Shown: positions 29,050-41,600 of the stretch, piece after piece | Layout: each line of letters opens with the position of its first letter | Numbering within the stretch: the stretch's first letter is position 1 | DNA from: Platynereis dumerilii | Lineage: Eukaryota > Annelida > Polychaeta > Phyllodocida > Nereididae | DNA length: 64,000 nt | NCBI GenBank assembly: GCA_026936325.1 | Contig: JAPTHN010000003.1 | Span: 51,700,511-51,764,510 of the forward strand | Direction: 5' to 3' | The notes under the pieces: model-generated | The model's input: only the letters and a program-made list of their open reading frames with translations | What the model was told of the DNA's origin: nothing | The model's database searches: none | Program-made: the position numbers and the translations under genes

Positions 29050-32000
29050 TACTAATTTGACAGTTTTCACCATCCTTCTGTTGTATATTACCCCCCCCCC
29101 CCTCTAAGTTTGTCTCTTACAAAAAGATCATAAGGAGGAAGTTTTATATCTTTGCCCTAAAAAATAATTTCTTTGATGCTGTTAAAGTTGACAAATTGAT
29201 AATTCACTCTGTTGATAGTCACTCCTTTGAATATTGTCTTCTCTTTCCCATCATCCTGCTTGTACGTATAAGATTTGGGTCCAGATGAAATAAATACTTT
29301 GATGAATCTACCAGGAGGTAGTTCATCTGTAAGTTCTCCTAAATAATTTATCACAGTGTCAAAACCCTTGAACATCACCTCCTTCCTATAACAATCCACA
29401 CAATTTTCTCCTTCTAAATGTGATGCACACTGTATTCCAATGACTTTCTTCATCTTTACAAGAGTCACAAGAGGACTGAGCCACAACCATATTTGGCAAA
29501 TGATGTTTCAGACCACAATGCCAAGTTTTGCAGTTTTTACACTTTCTACATATTGAACAGGTATAATCATCTGTACAATCTTGACAGTTTTCTCTTCTTT
29601 GATATACATATCCCTCATCACACTCTGATATTTCATCTGGTGTTGATTCAAAATCAAAGAATATGAATTTGCCTCTCAGTTTCTTGGGCTCAGCTCCTCT
29701 CATGTAGCATAAATGTTCACCTCTACAAATTCTTGGCAGCACTGGCAAAACCATTCATTACATCTATGCTCCCCTCTTGATCTCTTTGTAGCATCTAATA
29801 GTTTGTTACTGTCTTTACATTTGTAGTACTATTCACATCTTGAAACCTTGTCCTCTCCCTTTCTCTCTCCAGCCTTGTACAGTTCTGCCCAAAAGTTTAC
29901 ATAACCCGGTGCAAAATGACCGATTTCTCTATTTCCAGGGCAATTTTAACAACAATAGGCAAATTATACATGAAATACACTGCACTGCATGCGGCTGAAC
30001 ACCTTTGAGCCATTAAAAATTCAATAGCAACGGGATTCTATGATATGATCAGTCAATTGCATTTTATGACATTTTCAAAAGTTTACATACCCTTTTGCAA
30101 TATCATATATTTTCCCCTTTGGGATCATTGACAGATTGCAGGATTTTACTACACTAATTCAAAAGTCTTCAGAGGACATCTGCAGTGATTTTAATCCATT
30201 CTGCTTCACCGAATTTCTCCACATTTTATTTTTGGTCTCCGCCGGGGCACGGTCTGTCTCGGATCAACCCATAATTTATTAATGATATTCCTGTCTGGAG
30301 GATGTCAAACCACTCGAGGGCCTTTTCCCAACTGTCCAGAAAATATTTTGGGCAGGATTTGTGGAAAGTTTTTGATTTTTGTCCTGTCGCAGCGACTTGT
30401 TCCATGCTGTTACTAACTTTCGCACTGAATCATGTCAGTTCTCTTCCAAAATTTTATGGAAATCTGTGATATTAAACATTTCTTTAGTCTTGACAATGTC
30501 TCTGGTGCTATTCGAACTGAAACAGCTGCAAAGCATAGAAGGCGCACCACCCTGGTTCAATTTAGCCATGGTCTTCTTTTTATCGTCAGTCTGAATAAAC
30601 TCCTTGCAAACACAGTGCAAGGGAATTTAATGATACAAAACCTTAGCAAAGTCTCGTCTATCCAAAAACATTTTGGCAGATGGCTTGGGACTTACCAAAC
30701 TGCTTTTGGTGTACTGCAGCAAAGTTTGTCTCATAATCACCCCCGTCCGGTCACAGGTATGTCTATCAGGTGTGCAAGCAAAATAGTACCATTCACATAG
30801 TGAACCAAGGTGGTGTATTATTAATACATAGTGGCTATTTCAGTGCAGACAGCACTGGAATAATGGTCAAGACTATTGAAAGTTGTAATGCCACTGATTT
30901 CCATAAAATTTGGGAAGAGAACCGACACGATTCCGTGTGAAAGTTCAGAACGGCATGGAACAAGTCGCTGCGACAGGACAAAAATCAAAAACTTTCCACA
31001 AATTCTGCCCAAAATATTTTCAGGACAGTTTGGAAAAGGCCCTCGAGTGGTTTGACACCTTTCAGACAGGAATATTATTGATAAATTATGGGTTGATCCG
31101 AGACAGACCGAGCCCTGGCGGAGACAGAAATTCTGTGAAGCAGAATGGATTAAAATCACTGCAGATGTCCTCTGAAGACTTTTGAATTAGTGTAGTAAAA
31201 TCCTGCAATCTGTTAATGATCCCAAGGGGGAAAATATATGATATTGCAAGAGGGTATGTAATCTTTTGAAAATGTCATAAAATGCAATTGACTGATAATA
31301 TCATAGAATCTCATTGCTGTTGAATTTTCAATGGTTCGGAAGTGTTCAGCCGCATGTAGTGTATAGTATTTCATGTATAATTTGCCTATTTTTGTTAAAA
31401 TTGCCCTGGCAATGGAGAAATTGGTCGTTTTGCATCGGGGTATGTAAACTTTTGGGCAGAACTGTACTGTCCTGCTTGCTTGTGAACATCATGACATGTT
31501 CTATTACAGTCCTCACAATTCATCTTTTCCTCCCATTTGCAGTCTTCTCTATTGCATATATGGCACTTTAACTCACAGTGATGAGCTGTCCTCTTCCAGA
31601 AGAACTTTAAACATGATGTGCAGACTACCTTCTTTGCAAATAATCCATGAATATTAGTGATTGCATGGAAATGTTCACCTTCTTTAAGCAAGAAGATCTT
31701 TCTCTCTCTGGTCTCTCCTGCATAAACAATATTGTATCCTGCAGCTACATCCAGTACTATTTGCTCATCTATATGATTCTCAAATTTCAAAAATTCTCTT
31801 ATTTCAGCAGGTCTTTCATGTGACAGGCCAACTGCTCTGAGTAGATCCAGGACTCTTCCTTTCTGTCCATTCTTTCCCAGTCTATGAGCCCTTCTTAGTC
31901 TCTGTAGCTCCTTCAATTGAGGATCATTATTCAATTTTGCCATGCAGACTGCTATTGCCCTTGCCACACATGTCTGATCATCTTGTAGTTCTGGAATGAC

Positions 32001-32246
32001 TGTGACACACTTTTTCTTGATGAGAGAGTTGTTCTTGTCTTGAATATCTGTGTTTGTTATTGCCATCTTTCCCCCGCCTCTGTCTGTTCTGAGAAGTCCA
32101 AAGTTTATTTGAAAACTGTTGTCTATATCCAATGTTTCATCGGACTGCAAAACCTTTTCTATCCTGTCCATGATTGCTGCAGCTGAAATGTCTCTGTTTC
32201 TTCTCATGTGTATGACCAGAAACGCATACAGGACGGCGGACTCCAC
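29050..32246 (-). pseudogene. Polinton-type polymerase remnants, left arm of composite B
   Basis: Minus-strand fragments of a protein-primed family B polymerase. From the N-terminal side they include an OTU-like module (DDQTCVARAIAV, then GEHFHAITNIHGL, about 31650-31985), CxxC zinc-finger pairs (CTSCLKFFWKRTAHHCELKCHIC), an exonuclease-I-like FDFES segment, and a C-terminal part with ELTDELPPGRFIKVFISSGPKSY. The domain order matches the polymerase of element A, but the protein sequences are far apart, so this is another Polinton lineage. A Tc1-like foldback is inserted in it. It is broken many times and is old. Confidence 0.85.
29878..31466. mobile_element. Tc1/mariner-family foldback element (1.59 kb)
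   Basis: The ends are TACAGTTCTGCCCAAAAGTT and its reverse complement, with terminal TA dinucleotides as in Tc1/mariner. The inverted repeats extend about 500 bp inward on each side, so the element is largely palindromic. Both arms carry decayed transposase sequence. On the minus strand near 30400-30620, SMLCSCFSSNSTRDIVKT and ITDFHKILEEN correspond to the FWGCFS...GTG and Y-x-x-IL-x-EN region of Tc1 transposases. On the plus strand near 31000-31185, NSVKQNGLKSLQMSSEDF fits the family C-terminus. No intact transposase remains. It is inserted in the left-arm polymerase remnant. Confidence 0.85.
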
Positions 32247-32339
32247 GTCATGACGTTATAACAGTCTATACTGACTAGTGGCGCCGCTTGCGGGGGTGAC
32301 AACGCAGCATGTAAACAGCAGCAGAACAGAGCAGATTAC

Positions 32340-34352
32340 TGTTGAAATCAGCTCAATACGTGGTTAAAAGGTGGGTTATTGCTATGACTGACTGTAAATG
32401 CTATTGTTACTGATGACAGGGAAGGTTTATTGCAATTTAGTGGAATTTGGCTGCATGTCAACAGCAATTAAGGCCGATTACACCAGTTGCATGTGTGAGA
32501 ATTGGGTAATCAACTTGACAGTTCAGAGTCTGTAATCATGTTCAATGGCACTTGAGGCTATAGGCCTAATGAATTGAATGACTCTGACTATTTTCCTGTC
32601 ACTGAGTGTCAGATAAATAAGGAGAAAATATTAAACAGGTACAGTCTCAGATATATATTACTTAGGCTTAGACCCCCCAAGTCAGTTATGCCAACATTGT
32701 TTAGTTGCTAAAACTTTTAAACTGCAAAACAAAAATCATCACTTTGAACACTTACAACTTCAATTCACTTCAGCTACATGTATTAAATACATGTTATTAG
32801 TGCCTATTTCTGAAATTTATATAATTAAACAGTAAATTTAAATAGCTAGTCAAAGTCAAAGTCAAAAGTACCTTTATTTAAGCAGGGTAACTTAGAACAC
32901 AATGTCTTTTTTTCAGTGAGGCCCTGACAATAAGAATTATAATAATAACACATGTGAATTTTAGACATCAAAAGACTAAGTAAAATATCATAAAACATGT
33001 AAAAAAAATTAATGAATCAGGGTAAAAACAAGTTAAGATGAGATTAAGACAGCATTTAAAACATGATGAATTATTTTGTTTTTAAAACAGTCAAGACTAG
33101 AGGAGTTATCACTGCAGGTGTATCATTCCTTTATAGGTTTTATTCGTCTGTAAACATCAATAGGCCTAACTGAATAAAGTGATAAAAAAAGTTTATTATT
33201 GATCCAGGCTAAAATATTTTTGGAATTTATGTACTTGACCAAACTTGACATGAACATATTCTGTGAGCACCGGTTGGTCGGGCGAGGTTTCTTGGAGGTT
33301 GCCCAGGCCTACTTGGCACCAATTAAGGCAAATAATTAGCAAATCAGAGGAAGTCCTGTCAGGACCAATCAGGTGAAATCCTGGCCAATATCACATTTAG
33401 GCCTAGTTCTTTCATTTGCATAAAAAAGAACTTTTGATACCAATATCAATATTTTTTTAATGAAAATAAAAAAGTATGAAAGGGATTGAGGTACATGTAT
33501 TTGAGTGTTGTGTGAACACTGCAAATTATTACACATGATAATTAGATTGAATTATTCAGTTATTCAAGTTTGGTGATATCCAAACTTGAGATTCAAAAAC
33601 CCGTTGACTGTTTCTTATGCACTGCGTCATATTCTGTGGCGCAACTAGTGGAACTGTTTCTCGGAAAATTTCAGATGAGTTTCCGGGGAATGAGGTGGCA
33701 GGTAAATTATAATATGATGAAATCCCGGAAGGGTAGCTACGATTCAATGCAGGAAAGTGTCAATGCACTGTCATCTGACCAACAACGGTCACATTGGTAT
33801 TATAGGCCTACATGGTAATGTCAATGTGAACACTGATTATTAGGGGGAGACAATCCAGGGGGGCCTTGGGATTTTTTTTTTCAATAAATATTTTCTTGCT
33901 CAGTTTTTGTGAATAAATCAAATTCTTTTGGGGCAGTCTTAAAATAAATAATTTCTGCCAGGAGTATTTCTTAACACTTAATAAGATGTTGCTTGATTTA
34001 ATTCAATATTTGGGGACTTCGTGTGCTTGAAATAAATAAAGTAATAAACTACGGTATATCATTCTGTGAAGTAATTGTTTTAATTTTTTAATTTTTTTGT
34101 TACAGGCGGGCTACAAATTTTAAACAGCCAGCACATTTACAAGCACTGTAAAGGATGTAGACAACACAACCTTTCACTGGAGCCACTGCTGGCCAATTCG
34201 GGCTGAGCTCTATCGGGCCAAGACCTGATTAATAGTACCGGAACTGAGCAAGTTTTCAATTCGAGTATCCAGTCTGCAGTCTCTCAGTCTAGGTTGACCA
34301 TGTATAGAATGACGATTACAAGATCTTCCTGAAGAACTTGGATAATTCCATT
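32340..34352. other. Central part of composite B, noncoding
   Basis: No gene is supported. At about 32861-32900, GTCAAAGTCAAAGTCAAAAG followed by TACCTTTATTTAAGCAGGGT looks like the reversed 3' tail of a LINE or SINE with a TTTGAC repeat. The remainder is unique AT-rich sequence. Confidence 0.45.
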
Positions 34353-34519
34353 CAGTGGCAGATCCAGGGGCAGGGGGGCTAGGGGGCCACCCCTCCCCCC
34401 ATAGACCACTGGGATGGAAATGACATTTGAAGAAATAATTGAGCAACATGGGCCCGCGAATGCTGAAACGACATCAGCCCCCCCCCCCCCATAGACTACC
34501 CTGCCTGGATCCGCTACTG
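34353..34519. mobile_element. 167-bp MITE with CAGTGGCAGATCCAGG ends
   Basis: The left end CAGTGGCAGATCCAGG and right end CCTGGATCCGCTACTG are imperfect inverted repeats around a C/G-homopolymer-rich interior. No clean target duplication was found. The CAGTGGC start suggests a hAT-related MITE. Confidence 0.6.
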
Positions 34520-34905
34520 CAGAACATAGCTACTCAATTTCAATAAGTTAGTACACGCACCTGTCTAGTATCAACGTTTATATGCATCTTATTTTTAAGA
34601 GTAGAATTAAGCATTCACAAATATATAATCAAACTGAAGGATGGTAATTAAGGAACACCAGAAAATGCCATACAATGTATTTCTAGCACAATACGCAAGA
34701 ACAGCGAGGTTTAGCAATCATTCATACCTGCAATGTTTAGACTTTTTAATTAATTTATGCATTAATTGTATAAACTGTTTTTGTATAAATTCTACATACG
34801 ATTGACATTTTACTATTGTTTTTTTTAATATTGTATGCCACAACAAATTTTACTGTATACAGTGACAATAAATTATTATCGTATCGTAGCGTAAGTGGGT
34901 GTCTC

Positions 34906-35134
34906 CATAGGCGTATGGGAGGGGGGGCAGGGGTGGCGATCGCCCCCCCAAAAGTTTGGGAAACAGCAAGATTCGGGCAAAAAGGCTAACAAATTTGAGG
35001 AGATGATTAGGTAAAAACTATTTTAAATTAGTGATTTCCAGGCTATTTCATTTGAAATGGTATTAAATTTAGATCTCGAAATTCGGGCAAATGTCGCTCG
35101 CCCCCCCAAAAATCGCGCGTCCCGTAAGCCTATG
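34906..35134. mobile_element. hAT-type MITE, CATAGGCGTA family, copy 1
   Basis: The ends are CATAGGCGTATGGGA and TCCCGTAAGCCTATG. Flanks GGTGTCTC (34898-34905) and GGTATCTC (35135-35142) form an 8-bp target duplication with one mismatch. The interior has GATCGCCCCCCC, AAAGTTTGGGAAACAG and AAATGTCGCTCGCCCCCC. There is no coding capacity. Confidence 0.8.
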
Positions 35135-36816
35135 GGTATCTCCCAATTAATTGTACAAAATGACGTTTGGAGAGTGATGAAGTAATGATAAATTGAAACA
35201 ACAAACATCAGCAAAAAAGCGTAAGGCCTATATATAAAGGTGGTGGTGGTTATGTCAAGAATTTGGCACCTCGCAAACAAGGCCTAGTTTTATAACTTGT
35301 GCAATGCCAGTTACGCCAGAGTCAATTTTGTTGAAATGTTGTAAAAAAATTGGGTGAAACAACTATTGGATTTATGACTTTAGCATTATTAACTGTTTAT
35401 CTGCATAATTGAATTGTATTTATATGTGTATATTTTTTGAAAGTTCAGATAGTAGGTTTTGGTATTAAATTTTCCAAGGACATTTAGATTTTATAAGACA
35501 GCGGTTAGCACTTACAACTAACTGTTCAACTACTCAACTATGTTTTTGTTTTATTCCGCTCTTGCATTGTGTGTTCCTGTAATACATATTTAATAAATTT
35601 TATTGAATTAATAATTATTTTTGTATGTTTTTGTTTGTGATGATAAGCAAGTGAATTTCTGATTAAATATGCACGTATAGCTAAGTATATGTTCCAAATC
35701 AGACAGATGTCTGCAGTGGTGTAACTACTCTCGTATTGGGGGGGGGGGGAGAGGGAGACCTGAGGAAACTCTCCACCCCTCCCGCGAATTGTCTACTGGA
35801 GGAGGATCGAAGTTCCCAATTCTGGTGGTGCTCAACTTCAAGTGACTCCTGCCCAAGAGCGTATCTAGAAATGGCCTGAGGGGGGGTCATTATATGGGGT
35901 GAATATGCCGTGCCCATTTATTTTGTCACTGGGCCGAAAATGGCACCACTCCGCCCCTGCTGTACCAGGTAATAAAATATTGTGCTTCTTGAATGTTATT
36001 CGCGGACCAAAGGACTATAGAATGTGTCTGTTTCATGCTGTGTACCCCCTTGGCCAGTGGCGTATTTAGGGGGGCCATTGGGCCATTGCCCCCCCCCCCG
36101 AAAATTAACATATATATGGAAGAGATAGGAGCGCCCCGTATTCCCCCATGTAAAGGCACCCTTCAAGCCATTTCTAGATATGCCTCAGATATTCTTCTCT
36201 GCCAAAATTATGCTCTGGTGGCAGAATTTTTTGCCTTTTAAAATTTGGAATGGTGTGCCACTACCACACAAGGCAAGAGCTCCCCCAATGAAAATTTTAC
36301 ATTTCCATCACTGCCACCATCCTCCCCCCCCCCAGTTATAAATTCTGAGTGATACAACGACCACAAGGTATATCAATTTTCTTATGGGGCAGCGACCTCA
36401 GGGAGCAGGCCTTATATGATCCCCGATTCCAAGGGGCGTCAGTTTTATTTTTTAAAGTGGTGGGGACAATTGGGCTGAAGCCTTAAAGGAAAATGTCCAC
36501 GAGAAACTTACAATTTTTTCATACAAAAACATCTATGCTTTGGCCATAAGGTGGTGGGGCAATGCCCACCAGCCCCACCTACACTTACGGCAGTGCCGAT
36601 TCCCAATGATTTAAGTTAAACTGTTTGATAAATTATGATAATATCCTGACATACTTGACATGTATACACTTCAGCCATGTCTCCAAGTATATCCAGAATA
36701 CGTATTTATACTGCTGCCGGATATTTTTATAGATCTATAATTATTTCATGATATACTATTGCATAAGGGGCAACCATTTAATAATCAGTGGGGCTTGGAC
36801 TCTGCCTTGGGAGTCA
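35135..36816. other. Noncoding stretch with decayed MITE ends
   Basis: No gene is supported. CAGTGGTGTAACTA at 35713, GCGTATCTAGAAATGGCC near 35860, CAGTGGCGTATTTAGG near 36056 and a reversed GCCATTTCTAGATATGCC near 36168, all beside G- or C-runs, look like worn ends of small hAT-related MITEs. I could not pair them into complete elements. Confidence 0.4.
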
Positions 36817-37430
36817 TTTAGAGGTGTCGTGGCCTGGTGGATAAGGTGCTCGCCTGGTAACAGGTTCAACTCCCGACCATGGCTTGGAGGAACTGGCAGA
36901 TCCGCCATAACTCGTCGCTTCACTCCATCCAGGTATAAATGGGTACTTGGCTATTCATAGGCGTATGAGAGGGGGGGCAGGGGGGGCGACCGCGGGGGCA
37001 GGGGGGGCGACCGCGGGGACGACCGCGGGGGCAGAGGGGGCGACCGCGAGGGCAGAGGGTGCGACCACGGGGGCTGGGAGGGTGACCGTGGGCAAGGGGG
37101 GCGACCGCGGGGGCAGGAGGGGCGACCCCCCCCCCAAAAGTTTGGGAAACAGTAAGATTCGGGCAAAAAGGCTAAAAAATTTGGGCAGATGGTTAGGCAA
37201 AAACTATTGAAAATCAGTGATTTTCAGGCAATTTCATTTGCAATGGTATTAGATTTAGATCCTGAAATTCGGGCAAATGTCGCTCGCCCCCCAAAAATCG
37301 CGCGTCCCGTACGCCTATGTGGCTATTGGTAGTGATGGCAATTGCGCTAGAAAGTAGAAACGGCTACCTGGCTGTATACTCCACGGGGAGTTGAGAAAGG
37401 CTTATGCTTGAACAGGCCTGCCAAGGTCTG
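36817..37430 (+). mobile_element. tRNA-derived SINE, split by a MITE
   Basis: The head has a pol III A box (GTGGCCTGGTGGATAAGG, about 36830-36847) and B box (GGTTCAACTCC, 36863-36873) with tRNA-like spacing. The body continues as ATAAATGGGTACTTGGCTATT and, after the MITE at 36956-37319, resumes with GGTAGTGATGGCAATTGCGC and CTCCACGGGGAGTTGAG. It is not a functional tRNA, because the acceptor stem is absent. Confidence 0.7.
36956..37319. mobile_element. hAT-type MITE, CATAGGCGTA family, copy 2 with internal expansion
   Basis: It has the same ends and tail as the copy at 34906. A perfect 8-bp target duplication, TGGCTATT, lies at 36948-36955 and 37320-37327. Its left part contains a GC-rich minisatellite of GGGGGCGACCGCGGGGGCAG-type units (about 36970-37130) that copy 1 lacks. 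Confidence 0.9.
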
Positions 37431-38690
37431 CGGGTATAAAATAGGCGTGCAACTATTCCAAAATGTGCAGAGATCAGTCTGAAATGTGCAATGATCATTC
37501 TGAATTTGTGCTGTAATCAAATTCACGTTTCTGTGCTAAATTATGGTGAAATATAGGGCCTATGTCCACAATATATTTTCAACCTTTTTTTAGAAATTTA
37601 TACTGCTTGATTTCACAAAGGCATGCATGCAGACCTGACATACGGGTTCTCAACTCAATTATTTTTAGGTGATAAGGGCCTATATTTCTTTATCCGGTTG
37701 TGCAATATTTGAATGCTGGCGCCTTGGAACTCTGATTTGTTTGCGCAAGCCGATATGTGCAGTGATCAAATTTTCTTATTTTATACCCTGGACAAGGGTG
37801 TCATTGAAAAGCCTGTTGAGACTGACTTCTTCTGTGTAGCGGACTAAGCCTGTTGAGACTGTCTTCTTCTGTGTAGCGGACTAAATAAAATCCTACAGTT
37901 ACATTTTCATTTTATTTATTTCACGGTAACAGCGGCAGTAATTAGTTTATATTTCGGGTGCGTGACCTCCCCAAATATTTCTTTCTAAATCAATCAGCCA
38001 CCTGTTGAGAAATACCCCCACCAGAAATAAATGATTTATTAGAGGCTGCCCAAAAATAATTGATTCACCAAAACTGAGCAAGAAATTATTTAAGAAAAAC
38101 TCCAATCCCCCCATGATATTTAAGGTCGTCCCCCTTCCACCCCCCCCCCCGCCTGCTGAATGGAGCTTTGAAAAAAAATAATAAATCAGTAAAAATAAGC
38201 TTAAATAGATTCAAATTAATCTAATTATAACAGCCTATTAATGCTTAATTGGATTACTAATATATATCAGTATATATATGGCCATAGCAGCACTGTCTTT
38301 ATAGGCCTGTTAAGGTGGAATTGGCAAGTTACAGCCACTTCAGCAAAGATTTTCTGGGTGGTTACAGCAGGGTAAATGCAAAATGTATTGAGTGATAACT
38401 GCCATAGGGCCCTATTTGTTAAATTGGATGCTCTTTTTAGCTGAATAGCTGTGAGCACTGCTCTCAATGTAGGTCAGACAGGAGGCTGCATTCTATAGCA
38501 CAGAGCTGTATCAGGCAATACTGAACTGAATTCCAATTAGCCCAGGCAGAACTCAACAGCAATTAGGCCTAAATCAGGTCTGAATAGCAAGTTACACAAG
38601 TACATTCTGTGTACAAAGCTTATTATTGCATGTAATTGCAATACACGATGTCACAGCAGCTTCAGAAGAACAAGCAATGCACCCACACTG
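37431..38690. other. Noncoding, with one 38-bp tandem pair
   Basis: No gene is supported. Around 37809-37885 a unit starting AGCCTGTTGAGACTG and ending TGTGTAGCGGACTA occurs twice in tandem with one difference. The rest is unique AT-rich sequence up to the right arm of composite B. Confidence 0.5.
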
Positions 38691-41600
38691 CTGCTTCTCC
38701 TTGCTTCAGCCTGCTTCTGTGCTCGATATGCTAGTGTTGTGTCACCCCCGCTGTGGCGCTGCTGAAAAACGCAAGTCTAGTGGCGCCGCCTATAGGAGTC
38801 CGCCGTCCTGTATGCGTTTCTGGTATGACTATATCTCTCCTCGGGTCACTGTGCTGTATAGTTATGCTTGTTCTATCTTCTTCACTGTATTTAGCCTCTC
38901 AGAGCTCTTTCAATCACATCTACAAACATTCTTCTGAGTTGCCCTTGAACATCATGATTATACCTGTTCAATATGTAGAAAGTGTAAAAACTGCAAAACT
39001 TGGCATTGTGGTCTGAAACATCATTTGCCAAATATGGTTGTGGCTCAGTCCTCCAGGGAAGGACACAAAGGAGCAACTTGCATTGAATACAGTGTGCATC
39101 ACATTTAGAAGGAGAAAATTGTGTGGATTGTTATAGGAAGGAGTTGATGTTCAAGGGTTTTGACACTGTGGATAAATTTGGAAAGTGGCTGTTCAGGGAA
39201 GGACACAAAGGAGTAACTTGCATTGGTCATAAGGCCTAGTTCAAAAATAATGAAGCCAAAGTGTGACATGACCATCAAACTTTTAAAATGTTTATATCTA
39301 CCAAATGACCACATAATATTGTAACAAACATGTCTAAGTTCTGGAAACTCTATTTACCTTTTGGCTGTGGTTTGTGGAAATAACTGATAAAAGCCGAATA
39401 TTACCAAATTTTATTTATTTTTATTTCCATGGCCGTGAAAGAAAAGTAGACAAAATGGTAACTTATCTTCAAATTAAATCGATATTTTTTGTTGGATGAC
39501 AAAACTCATATACTCTTAAGTGTCCATGACTGTTTTCATCAAAATTCACCACATATTTTATGAGAAAAACAGTATTTTTCGAAATTTTTGTGTTATGCGT
39601 CTTTATGAGGGCTTCGAATTGGTACCAAATAAGTGCCACCATAGTGAATACGAACAGAGAAAATGATAATAGAAGTGTGTTTTTTAGCCTGTTTTTCCAG
39701 ACAAAAAGGCAATTTTGGGTAATGGCATGACACAAAAGTAAAAAAAGTGTTTTGGTTTTGACCCAAATTGATTTTATATGCATTATCAGTTATAACTGCA
39801 TGACGCATAAGAGTAATTACAAAATTAAAGTGTAATTTGAATTGGTTATTGCATTTTTCAACAAATTTGCTCCAAATTTTGAGGAAAGCTTTACAAAGAG
39901 CAAAATTTTGATAATTAGACATTGAAAAATATTGTGTTGGGTATCAGTACAAGTAATACTAGAATGATTGCTTTACTCTTTACAAGAAAACCATGAAAAT
40001 ATGATCAATATTTTCCATAGCGTTACGCTTGCGACAAAGCCCCATTTAAGAAATCTTTGTATTTTACCACCAGAAACCAGCTGCGGACCTGGATTACTTG
40101 ATTGTTTCTCAAAACTACACAGATTTTGCAATATTACGAGCCGAACCAGATTTAAAACAGAGCTTTTATTGCTCTGTGGCGCTACAAAGTAGTCTGGGCG
40201 TTACGCTCGCGACGGATTCACCTACCCTGCTATTCATGGGAATTTCTTAGTGAAATAAATTTCCACAACCATAAGAAGCTCCAAAATGGGTAAGAAGATA
40301 TAAGACTAGGTCTCAGATGCCAAAAGGTTCAACTGACACATGTCAAAGGGACACTAGAGCATCCCAGAGCAGTAAGTGTCAAATTTGACTTAATTTTTGG
40401 AAGTCAACCTTTGAGTACAAATAGCTCAATAATATCAACACAGGCAAATGAAAGTACTTGATTTTATGGATTGATGAAGCCTGAGGATGTAGAGATTCCA
40501 AAAAGTGTTGGGAAATTGTCTTAGAATATGTACAAATTTGTAAAACTGAAAGAATTCAAGTGGTCAAAAATGTTATGTCACGTTTTTTTAGTGAAAAAAT
40601 GCTTGTTTTTCAATGTAAGTGGACTCTATCTGAATGACTATGTGCCAGAATGTCGTGAAATTTTCAGGAAATTTGCACAAGAATGTACTTAAAGCAATGG
40701 TGTACCTTTTAGTTGTCACATACAGCCATTCTCGTATTTCGAGACCCCTACAGAAAATATGCTGCATGGCTCATTATTTTTGAACTAGGCCATAATGGAA
40801 GAGGATATGACTACATGTTCATTTTAAGCTATCTGCTCAATAATGGGATTTTCCCTCAAGTAACTTGGACTGGTTCAAAGATCATGTACAATTGTACATG
40901 CAGGTATACAGTTCTTTAGACATCAGGTTTGAAGATTCTTTCAGTTTTCTACCTATGGCCCTTAGCAAATTACCTAAGACTTTGTGGTTATCATAAGAAT
41001 TGAAGAAAGGAGATTTTCCTCACAAATTTAATACCAGACACAATTTCAATCAAAGATTCTTTTCTGATTATCCTGCTGTACAGTATTATGGAGAAGGTCT
41101 AGATAAGGAGTGGTATAAGTCAATGACTGGTTCATATGACATGCATGAAGATATGTATTCTTACTGCAAGAATGATGTTATAATTTTAAGAGAGGCTTGT
41201 TTGAAATTTAAAGGCCTAATTCAGGAAGTGACATCAGTGGAAACAGAGGATGGTATCCAGAATGTAGACCCTTTTTCTCAGGTTACAATAGCTTCCACTT
41301 GAATGCAGATATACAGACAGAATTTTCTTAAAGAGAGATTTGAGGCTATGGAAAGGGATGGGCAGGCAATAACTGTAGAAAAGAAGGGGGAAACTTCTAT
41401 CATGAACGGGAAATCACTGACAAAAAGTTCAAAGATTCTGATATTGCTCGTATACCTCCTCAGGATTATGTGGCAAGAAATAATCACAGTTACAAGTCTA
41501 TTCAATGGCTTGAATCTGTAGCTGCTAGCTCTGGTGTATACATTGAACATGCCAGAAATATAGGAGAATACAAAATTGATAATTACAGGTTAGATGGTTA

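Noticed and set aside
36830-36873. Possible functional tRNA gene
   Set aside because: A and B boxes are present but no acceptor stem or complete cloverleaf follows; it is a SINE head.
36947-37210. Gly/Ala/Thr-rich and Pro-rich frames
   Set aside because: They come from the GC minisatellite in a MITE and are open in several frames, as simple repeats are.
38626-39016. Frames of 87-103 codons near the inner edge of the right arm
   Set aside because: They lie in the inverted-arm region before the polymerase remnant and match no domain; composition suggests chance.
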